This document shows positions 19,091 through 26,900 of a stretch of DNA of 64,000 nucleotides, piece after piece; positions within the stretch are counted from its first letter, which is position 1; each line of letters starts with the position of its first letter. This DNA comes from Sulfurospirillum_A sp029027265 (GTDB lineage: Bacteria > Campylobacterota > Campylobacteria > Campylobacterales > Sulfurospirillaceae). The stretch is from the NCBI GenBank assembly GCA_029027265.1, contig CP093061.1, forward strand, positions 1,550,001-1,614,000, read 5' to 3'. The notes beneath the pieces were generated by a model. It saw only the letters and a program-made list of their open reading frames with translations. It was not told where the DNA came from and searched no databases. The position numbers and the translations under genes are program-made.

Positions 19091-19170
19091 AATTCACCTC
19101 CATTATTTATATCATTTTAACTTATTTGAAAATTAATCTTTCTGAATTATTGTCTTTGATTTTAGGGGCA

Positions 19171-19641
19171 TTATATTCCTGTGGTTAGAGTGGCTTTGGG
19201 GGTGTTTATAAACCCTCCACCATTTATGCTTATGCCATTTGGGTTTGCTACAATTACATCTGCACTAACTCCCGCCACTTCAGTAAAACCTTGTAGTAGA
19301 GTTCTTGATGTTCCTGTTACTTCATTTAGTATAACTTTTGCATGGCTTCCTTGTAAATTTGCATTAAGAGGAATGAAGCCTGAGAGTTGTGTGTTTACTG
19401 CTTTGTTTGAGTTGTTTAGAATTAGACCTTGCTTATTTACATTATAGTTTTTAAATTTATTATGTGAAAGTCCACTACTATTTGGTTTTACTATGTTTAT
19501 TATAGGTATGTTATTTGGTGCTTTGCTTAGGGTTGGTTTTATACTAACACTATTATCAATTTGTATTCCACTTGCCGATACTGTTTGTGTAAAAACAATA
19601 CTAATGCTTACAAATATTGATAAAAACTGTTTGAAGTTCAT
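19171..19641 (-). pseudogene. Truncated TpsA/CdiA N-terminus (secretion signal and TPS domain start)
   Basis: The first 155 codons of a two-partner secretion exoprotein: signal peptide (MNFKQFLSIFVSISIVFTQTVSA), the start of the TPS haemagglutination domain, and the NPNGI motif (VANPNGISINGGGFIN). Almost identical to the start of the full gene at 30033, with a handful of substitutions. It ends at the IS3 terminal repeat, which supplies the stop. The preceding 50 bases also match the end of the tpsB gene (30046-30086), so a tpsB-tpsA junction was duplicated here and then cut by the IS. Confidence 0.9.
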
Positions 19642-19694
19642 ATGCTGTCCTTTTTAAAACTGATAGGTTAGATTAAAACCAAGAAACTTTTGTA
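19176..19694. repeat. Copy of tpsB 3' end plus tpsA 5' end
   Basis: Nearly identical to 29568-30086 at a constant distance of 10392 bases; identity stops on the right after TTTTGTAT in the tpsB tail and on the left at the IS3 end. Confidence 0.85.
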
Positions 19695-19756
19695 TTTTTT
19701 AAAAATTCAATATTCAAGACCAAACTCTTTTTTACTTTTATGATTTAACTGCATCT

Positions 19757-19810
19757 ATTACATGTAGAGCTTGGTTTTAGTTAAAAGTAAATACTTGACC
19801 TTGATTATTA
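19757..19810. repeat. Module-boundary repeat, copy 1
   Basis: About 50 noncoding bases beginning TTACATGTAGAG and running through GGTTTTAGTTAAAAGTAAATACTTGA. A second copy with few changes lies at 23376-23430, directly before the orphan toxin module. Both copies lie downstream of the last gene of one module and upstream of the next on the minus strand. Confidence 0.75.
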
Positions 19811-19850
19811 TTTGTATTTATTAAAAAACTGTGGCTATATGCTCATAATT

Positions 19851-20303
19851 CTATTTCACAATAGCCGATGTCTCTTTTAACTCTTCTTTGCATATTTTGT
19901 TATCCATAATTGTTAGATGTGGTCTACCAACAATAAAGCCCATGCCAATTTCACCTTTTATGCAGTACATAGTGCTTGCTTTCATATCTAGGGTTACTGA
20001 ACTTGTAGATTCAGTTTTTGCCCAGAATTCTACTTTTTCAGGTTTAGCTATATATTTTATGTAACCACCATTACTTAAAGAACCTATAACCTTATCTGAA
20101 CCATCTTTATCTTTAACATGAATATCATAAGACATAGCAGCTCCCATAAAAGCAGAAGGGCGATAAACATAAACTAAACTTTCATTCTTTTGAGGTATTT
20201 CTATGGCTTGAAACTTTGGACCAGTTGCTCCACAACCTGCTAAGGTTAGTGCAATTACAACTCCTACTAATGTTACGATTGTTGATTTTAAAGTAATTCT
20301 CAT
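19851..20303 (-). CDS. Small lipoprotein (DUF2846-like)
   Basis: The start chosen is the ATG at 20303, with AAAGGA before it; the frame is open further upstream but without a better site. 150 residues: lipobox LTLAGCG near residue 25 marks a lipidated cysteine, so the protein sits in an envelope membrane. The mature part (SLVYVYRPSAFMGAAMSYDI, later TMYCIKGEIGMG) resembles DUF2846-type lipoproteins, of unknown function. It is the last gene of the toxin island before the boundary repeat, so a role in immunity is possible but not shown. Confidence 0.75.
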   Translation of the reverse strand: MRITLKSTIVTLVGVVIALTLAGCGATGPKFQAIEIPQKNESLVYVYRPSAFMGAAMSYDIHVKDKDGSDKVIGSLSNGGYIKYIAKPEKVEFWAKTESTSSVTLDMKASTMYCIKGEIGMGFIVGRPHLTIMDNKICKEELKETSAIVK

Positions 20304-20406
20304 TTTTTTCCTTTTTGATTTTAGTTTGTATTGTATGCTGATTATATATAACAATTATGGTTTCATTGGTTTCTCCTTGAGTAAATTTTTTCTTTACATG
20401 TAAAGG

Positions 20407-20757
20407 TTAGTTTTCATCTTCATCTTTAAAAGGATTATCTTTATAGTATTGTTCTATTTCTATGGTATTTGTCTCTTTACATGTAGGGCATTTTCCATCT
20501 TTTAAATCTTTGTAGTTGTATGTTTGTTTGCAGTTGGGGCAGATGGTGTGTTCTATTGAGGATTTTTGTTTTTTTGTTTTTTTTAAATAAATATATAATA
20601 AAATACCTACTAGTAATTGCACAAAACCAACTATATAACGATTGTCTTGATTTTCATAAAATCTTATATTTTGCCCAGCTAATCCTGGTATATGAGATAC
20701 ATTAAAAAATAGGCTTAAAAATCCTAGTAAAATAAAAAAATATACTATTATTAACAT
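20407..20757 (-). CDS. Small membrane protein with zinc ribbon, probable immunity partner
   Basis: 116 residues. Two hydrophobic segments (residues 2-20 and 45-60) are followed by a charged linker and a zinc-ribbon-like part with two C-x2-C knuckles (CPNCKQTY and CPTCKETN, residues 74-95). I do not recognise the family. Its ATG shares one base with the stop of the toxin module upstream (TAATG), the same overlap used by the other toxin/immunity pair at 23917, so it is the natural candidate for the protein that protects against the upstream toxin tip. Confidence 0.7.
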   Translation of the reverse strand: MLIIVYFFILLGFLSLFFNVSHIPGLAGQNIRFYENQDNRYIVGFVQLLVGILLYIYLKKTKKQKSSIEHTICPNCKQTYNYKDLKDGKCPTCKETNTIEIEQYYKDNPFKDEDEN

Positions 20758-23366
20758 TATTTTTTCTCATTATTAAAATAATTTTCCACAAGTCCATATC
20801 CACCTATTGTATACCCGATTTTACTATAAGGTGGAATTCCTAAAGGAATACTTTCAACTATATCAATACTATTTTGCGTATACTTAGCTGGATTTACTAA
20901 AAACTTATTAGATACCCCATAATACCCATCCTTAACACTAGGAATAACTTTGTTTTGTATATAAGCATCTGTTTTTATCCCAGTTTTTAAGTACAATTTA
21001 TCTGCTTGTTTTATTCCCGCTTTAGTTATTAATGTTGAAGCTTTTGCTCCTGTTTTTAGTATAGAACCACCTGGAACTAATATCTCTGATGCATCTTGCA
21101 TACCACCAATTGTTATAGGTACATGAAGACTATTATCTTCATATTGTTCTTTTGTTGAAGTAAAATAATCTTGATTCTTATTGTCGCTTAAGTAAGGTGA
21201 GCTTACTGATTTAAACTGCATTCCTTTACTTTCTTGTTTTAAAAATAAAAAAGCATTTTTTATATCTTGTTTAGTATATTTACTATTTTCATTTGTATTA
21301 CTGTTAAATTCAAGTATTTTATCAGCTAAATTCTTACTAGCTTCATTATTGTAATACATAGCACCTAAATATAAAAGCCTTTGAGCTTCTTGCACATTTA
21401 TTCCTTTTTCATCAGCATACTTTTGTGCTTTTACTTTTATTAATTGTATCTCTTTATTATGTAATTGTCTATTATACTTCTCTGCACTAGTAGCTATATG
21501 GTAACCTGTAGTTGCTCCTTTATCTCCATTTATGGCAGCTCCTACTAAAGTTCCTGTTAATTGTGATACTGCTAGTTGGGTTGTTTTTGATTGGTCTGAG
21601 GTTAATGGAGATATAAGTTCTCTTACTGCTGCACTTGCGGCTCCTGCTTTAAAGTCTCCTCCTGCAAGCTCGGCTCCTATACCACCTGCTAGTCCATGAA
21701 GTGCTAATTTTCCTATAGCTCCTTCTGTGAAGTATTTATTGTTATTATATAACTCTTGAAACATTGAAGTATCACCTACAAACTCAAAGCCTAGGTTTGT
21801 TGCTTGTGTTGCCAATCCGTACTTTAGACTATCTTTAAAGTCTATTCCATATACTACTGAGTTTACTCCACTTCTAATAGTTGTATTTGCTACACCTTTG
21901 GTTATCTTTTGAAGATTAGATAAATTTTTATATTCTACTTTTTCTATTCCCATAGTTTGGTCTACTATTCCACTTGCATAACTTAATACTCCTGCTGTCA
22001 CTGCTCCTTTTACCAAAGACTCAACATCAAGCTTAAAACTTTCTCCTGTAATAGCAGCAGTGGCTACTTGGGTTGCTATACCTGATATTACTGCTTGAGT
22101 TGCAGCAGCTGCTATAACTTGAGTAGCTGTAAAAGAAGCTACTTGAGTTGTAGTTACTGATGCTACAGCGGCAGTTCCAGCCCCCATAGTACAAACAGTA
22201 ACCACTATAGCAACTATAATAGCTCCAACAGCAGTTAAGCTTGTATGTGACTCATCCCACTCTTTAGATTTTGCATAAGCTTTTACTAGTTCTATTTGTT
22301 CATGTGTTAGATTATGTTGGCTTGATAAGGTTTTTATTATATTGTCTGTTTGTAGTTCTTGGCTTATTCTAGTTTGTATCTTTTTATCATTTATTCCTGA
22401 ATGTTGTAGTTTATTGGTTATATCTTTGTTGTTTAGTATAAGTTGTTTAGTAACTTCTATTTGTGCTTTTACTACTTCTTCTTTTATATGTCCTTTAGTT
22501 GCAATAGTTCTTGTCATGAGTCCACTACTATCTTTAAAGTGACTCTCGTATGAACTATTCTTTTGACTTATGAGTCTTAGCACTTCTGTTGTTATTTTTA
22601 CTTCATCTGCTTTTATTTGTGAAGCTATTAGGTTTATTTGATTTGCAGTTAGGTTTATATTTTTTGCTTTTAGGGTTGAGGTTATTAGAGTAGTGTTATC
22701 TATGGTATCTTGTTGTTTTAATTTACCTCCTAAGAAGCTTCCTTTTATTTTATGCTTAAAATCTGAGTACTTTCTGTTTTCTCCTGCTTCTATGGTTATA
22801 CTCTTTTTTACATTTACGTTTATATTCTCTTTTGCACTTAGGTTTGAAGCTTTTACATGTAAAGAGTTTGAAGTTATGTTTATATTATTTGCTTCTAGGT
22901 TTGAGCTTATTTGATTTGTTTGGCTTGTTTTTAAGTAACCTGTTGCTGTTTTGTTATCAAAGTTGTTATTACTTTGTTTTGAGAGAATGTTTACATTGCC
23001 TTTAGTGCTTGCTAAGTTTATATTTCCTTTTGCTTTTACATCTGTTCCTATTAGGTTTAGGTTGTTAATAGTGTTTATAGTTATATTTTTATTTGCTTGG
23101 ATGGTTGAACTGTTTGAAACTAATTCATTTACCTCTTCACCAAGGTCTAGTTCTTTTTTTAGTTTAGTTATTCCTACATCACTATGGAAGGTTTTAGTAG
23201 CTACATGTAAGGAGTCTGCTTTTATATCTGCGCTTATGTTTACTATGCTCTCATTGGCTATAAGAATTGTATCTGCTTGGGAGCTTAGTTTGCCTCCTAG
23301 GTTGGCTAGAGTATTTGTAAGTATTAGTGATAAACTTAATAAAATTACTGTTAGTTTTTTTATCAA
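20757..23366 (-). CDS. Orphan CdiA-type module with signal peptide and unknown toxin tip
   Basis: 869 residues starting at a TTG (23366) with AAAGGA before it. Residues 1-21 are a Sec-type signal peptide (MIKKLTVILLSLSLILTNTLA). From residue 21 (NLGGKLSSQADT) to about 365 it is nearly identical to residues 916-1260 of the full CdiA-like protein (filamentous repeats), then a glycine/alanine-rich hydrophobic pretoxin region and the shared boundary GYHIATSAEKYNRQLH. After that (about 640-869) the sequence is unique: an ESKGMQFKSVSSPYL segment and a tip ending GGYGLVENYFNNEKK. There is no TPS domain, so it cannot use the TpsB route as it stands. Toxin activity not recognised. Confidence 0.8.
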   Translation of the reverse strand: MIKKLTVILLSLSLILTNTLANLGGKLSSQADTILIANESIVNISADIKADSLHVATKTFHSDVGITKLKKELDLGEEVNELVSNSSTIQANKNITINTINNLNLIGTDVKAKGNINLASTKGNVNILSKQSNNNFDNKTATGYLKTSQTNQISSNLEANNINITSNSLHVKASNLSAKENINVNVKKSITIEAGENRKYSDFKHKIKGSFLGGKLKQQDTIDNTTLITSTLKAKNINLTANQINLIASQIKADEVKITTEVLRLISQKNSSYESHFKDSSGLMTRTIATKGHIKEEVVKAQIEVTKQLILNNKDITNKLQHSGINDKKIQTRISQELQTDNIIKTLSSQHNLTHEQIELVKAYAKSKEWDESHTSLTAVGAIIVAIVVTVCTMGAGTAAVASVTTTQVASFTATQVIAAAATQAVISGIATQVATAAITGESFKLDVESLVKGAVTAGVLSYASGIVDQTMGIEKVEYKNLSNLQKITKGVANTTIRSGVNSVVYGIDFKDSLKYGLATQATNLGFEFVGDTSMFQELYNNNKYFTEGAIGKLALHGLAGGIGAELAGGDFKAGAASAAVRELISPLTSDQSKTTQLAVSQLTGTLVGAAINGDKGATTGYHIATSAEKYNRQLHNKEIQLIKVKAQKYADEKGINVQEAQRLLYLGAMYYNNEASKNLADKILEFNSNTNENSKYTKQDIKNAFLFLKQESKGMQFKSVSSPYLSDNKNQDYFTSTKEQYEDNSLHVPITIGGMQDASEILVPGGSILKTGAKASTLITKAGIKQADKLYLKTGIKTDAYIQNKVIPSVKDGYYGVSNKFLVNPAKYTQNSIDIVESIPLGIPPYSKIGYTIGGYGLVENYFNNEKK
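22275..23308. repeat. 1.03-kb internal repeat of the cdiA genes, orphan copy
   Basis: Nearly identical to 26254-27287 at a constant distance of 3979 bases, with only scattered single-base changes. Identity starts sharply at the join to the new signal peptide (GTTGGCTA) and fades at the pretoxin region, where blocks such as 21466-21720 are again almost identical to 25379-25633. Confidence 0.88.
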
Positions 23367-23375
23367 GTTTTTCCT

Positions 23376-23430
23376 TTACATGTAGAGGTTGGTTTTAGTT
23401 AAAAGTAAATACTTGATCCTAATTATTCTT
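23376..23430. repeat. Module-boundary repeat, copy 2
   Basis: Matches 19757-19810 (TTTACATGTAGAGG then GGTTTTAGTTAAAAGTAAATACTTGA). On the minus strand it follows the immunity gene and contains the ribosome site region of the orphan module. Confidence 0.75.
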
Positions 23431-23446
23431 GACCCTGTTTATTTGA

Positions 23447-23917
23447 TTACAGAATTTTTATATTAACATCTGATAAATCAGGTAATTCTCCATTTCTTAC
23501 CATCTCTGCATATTTTTTATTTTTTTCTTCTTGTGTTAAACTATCATCCCATCTTGGATCATACTTTTTGCCTGCTTCTTCTAATTCATCAGCTAACTCT
23601 TGATCCCAATCAAACTTAATATTTAAATCTTCATCTTTTATAAGTGTTGCTTTTAATCTATTCCATTTGTGTTTATCTGTTTCTACGGTCATTATTTGGT
23701 AGAGTGAATGAAGTCCTTTTGATAGATTATTGTTTTCTTTCCAAACATCCAATAATTGTTTAGTTTCTCCAATATTATTAATATATTCTCCTCCTAATCC
23801 AATATGTCCTTCTCCATTTCTTCTTACATCTAATGTTATCATCACCCAATTTTTATCTGCTATATTGTTTAAGTCATCTACTATAAACTGATATATCTCC
23901 GAATCTGTTTCAAACAC
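23447..23917 (-). CDS. YezG-like (DUF600) immunity protein
   Basis: 156 residues, acidic. The pattern IYQFIVDDLNNIADKNWVMI, then GLHSLYQIM and WNRLKATLIKDEDLNIKFDWD matches the YezG/DUF600 family, known as immunity partners of Bacillus LXG nuclease toxins (YeeF). The GTG start shares one base with the TAG stop of the toxin gene (TAGTG) and the ribosome site GGGAGGA lies in the toxin 3' end. It should bind and block the nuclease tip of the upstream CdiA-like protein in the cytoplasm of the same cell. Confidence 0.82.
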   Translation of the reverse strand: MFETDSEIYQFIVDDLNNIADKNWVMITLDVRRNGEGHIGLGGEYINNIGETKQLLDVWKENNNLSKGLHSLYQIMTVETDKHKWNRLKATLIKDEDLNIKFDWDQELADELEEAGKKYDPRWDDSLTQEEKNKKYAEMVRNGELPDLSDVNIKIL

Positions 23918-26900
23918 TAATTTCCTCCCGTTGGTGTATTTGAAAATTTATCGTTAATAGTTGTTCCATCAATAGTATATTCAACTCTAAATTCACTCGG
24001 TCTCTTACTATTCCCATCATAAATAGGTTTGATTTTAACATCCACTTGTTTTCCTTCTTTTGCTGCTTTTTTCCAACTATTTTCCATAATACTCCAATTG
24101 GATAAGTTGAGCTGTGCATCTTGTGGAAGATAATTTATTTGCTCTCCTGCTCCACCAGTTTGTGCTGCATTTATGTGTCCACCTTGGTCAGTTGGTAAAC
24201 CATCTTTTATACCATTTGTTTGTCCAGCCTTACCTTGTTGGTATATATTTCTATTTGCTGAATCTATACTTGGAGAAAAACTTGCCTCTTTTACCCTTCC
24301 TAAATCATCTGTTTTATATACACTATCATTAAATTTATAATCTGTATTTGCTTCTGGATTATTTAATATTTTATTCCATCCACCTTTTCCATCTACTTTC
24401 TTACTTCCTTGAGTTGTCTCAATAACTGTTCTTCCTGTTATATTGTCTTGTGAAACTTTAGCTATATTTTGAGCTTCATATTTTTCTTGAAAATATTTTT
24501 CTATAGCTTTAGAATCATAAATTCCTTTATTGTCATAAGCAACAGATTCAGGAACTTCTAGTTTAGTTCCATTTTTAAACTCAATTTCAACTTTACCATT
24601 ACCAAGCTTTTTAATTGCTTTTTTACCAATACTCTTAACAAGCGTAGTAACACCACCAAGAGTAGCAACACCCGCAGCTAAATCTTCATCCATCATGAAT
24701 CTTTGAGTAGTTGATGCTGTTTTATCATCATAGAGTTCATTTAATAGATTAGATGTTTTACCATCTCTTTCTAATTCACCTAAAACTTTTGAGGCACTTC
24801 CTGCATCTTTAAGTGTTTGTTTTGTTTCATTGTAGACGGCTTTTAAGCCTTTCCATGTATCTTTTCCTATCTCTTTCATTGATGTTTTATCTAAGTATTC
24901 ACCTAATGCTTTAAGGGCTTCCGGACTATTTTTAATTGCTTCACCAATCTCTTCTACAGATTCTATACCTCTGTTTTTAAAATCTTTAAAGTATAGGTTT
25001 ATGAGGGGGTCGCTAGTTGCATTTTTTACATTTGTTTTATAAAAGTCTTTAAGTTCATTTTGTTGTGTTTGAGTTAAATCTTTTATTTTAGTAATAGTAT
25101 CACCATCTCTGGTGATGGTTGCATTATAAAACTCATGTTCACTTTTAGTTGTAAACAAGTCTGCACTATTAGCTTTTAAAAATGCTTTTGCACTTTCATC
25201 ATCTTTATCACTAAGTTTAAGAGACCAAGCTTTATCTATTCCTCTTAAAGCTTGTTCAGTTAATCTGACTTCTGCATCAGAAATCTGTTTAGTTGTTGGG
25301 TTATCTCCATATAGTTTTTTTGCAAAGCTTTCTATATTATTTTTATCTTTAAGCCACTTTATCTCTTTCTCATGCAATTGTCTATTATACTTCTCTGCAC
25401 TAGTAGCTATATGGTAACCTGTAGTTGCTCCTTTATCTCCATTTATGGCAGCTCCTACAAGAGTTCCTGTTAATTGTGATACTGCTAGTTTGGTTGTTTT
25501 TGATTGGTCTGAGGTTAATGGAGATATAAGTTCACTTACTGCTGCACTTGCGGCTCCTGCTTTAAAGTCTCCTCCTGCAAGCTCGGCTCCTATACCACCT
25601 GCTAGTCCATGAAGTGCTAATTTTCCTATGGCACCTTCACTAAAGTATTCATTCTTTTCATATAACTCTTTGAACATTGAAGTATCACCTACATATTCAA
25701 ATGCTAAGTTAGTCATTTGTGTTGCTAAGCCATATTTTAGATTATCTCCAAAGTCAGTTCCATATACTGCTGAATTTATTCCACTTCGTAGAGTTGTATT
25801 TGCTACTTTACTTGTGGCAGTTCTTAAGTATTTGTTATCTATTTTATCTATACCTAAAGTAGTATCTAATGCTCCTCCTATTCCACTAAGTACTCCTGCT
25901 GTCACTGCTCCTTTTACCAAAGACCCAACGTCTAGTTTAAAACTCTCTCCTGTAATAGCGGCTGTTGCTACTTGTGTTGCAATTCCTGCGACTATGGCAT
26001 TAGTTGCAGCTGCTGTTATGGTTGCGGTTGTTAATGCGGTTGCTGCGCTTGTTGCGGCAGCTGTAGCAGCTGCTGTTCCTGATGCGGTTGCAGCTGCTGC
26101 TGCTGTATTTGCTGCTGCTTGTGCTGCACTAAGTCCTGCTACTGCTTCTCCAGTTCCTATTCCTGCTGTTATAACTGTTACTACTATAGCAACTATAATA
26201 GCCCCAATAGCAGTTAAGCTTGTATGTGACTCATCCCACTCTTTACTCTTAGCATATGCTTTTACTAGTTCTATTTGGTCATGTGTTAGATTATGTTGGC
26301 TTGATAAGGTTTTTATTATATTGTCTGTTTGTAGTTCTTGGCTTATTCTAGTTTGTATCTTTTTATCATTTATTCCTGAATGTTGTAGTTTATTGGTTAT
26401 ATCTTTGTTGTTTAGTATAAGTTGTTTAGTAACTTCTATTTGTGCTTTTACTACTTCTTCTTTTATATGTCCTTTAGTTGCAATAGTTCTTGTCATGAGT
26501 CCACTACTATCTTTAAAGTGACTCTCGTATGAACTATTCTTTTGACTTATGAGTCTTAGCACTTCTGTTGTTATTTTTACTTCATCTGCTTTTATTTGTG
26601 AAGCTATTAGGTTTATTTGATTTGCAGTTAGGTTTATATTTTTTGCTTTTAGGGTTGAGGTTATTAGAGTAGTGTTATCTATGGTATCTTGTTGTTTTAA
26701 TTTACCTCCTAAGAAGCTTCCTTTTATTTTATGCTTAAAATCTGAGTACTTTCTGTTTTCTCCTGCTTCTATGGTTATACTCTTTTTTACATTTACGTTT
26801 ATATTCTCTTTTGCACTTAGGTTTGAAGCTTTTACATGTAAAGAGTTTGAAGTTATGTTTATATTATTTGCTTCTAGGTTTGAGCTTATTTGATTTGTTT

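Larger units (their letters stand above)
17849..19170 (-). mobile_element. IS3-family insertion sequence with imperfect terminal repeats
   Basis: About 1.32 kb. The ends are TGCCCTAAAAATCAAGACAA at the left and, reversed, TGCCCCTAAAATCAAAGACA at the right; both are flanked by ATATAA so the inverted repeat may be some six bases longer. It carries orfA and orfB on the minus strand. Left of it is the IS256 remnant, right of it a truncated cdiA-like gene, so it sits at the joint of two broken sequences; no direct repeat is seen, which suggests a deletion next to the element rather than simple insertion. Confidence 0.88.

Noticed and set aside
25628..26521. Long open frame on the plus strand opposite the cdiA-like gene (also 22951-23385, 26930-27436, 29477-29839)
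   Set aside because: Shadows of the repetitive exoprotein genes in the opposite frame; hydrophobic low-complexity translation and no ribosome sites.
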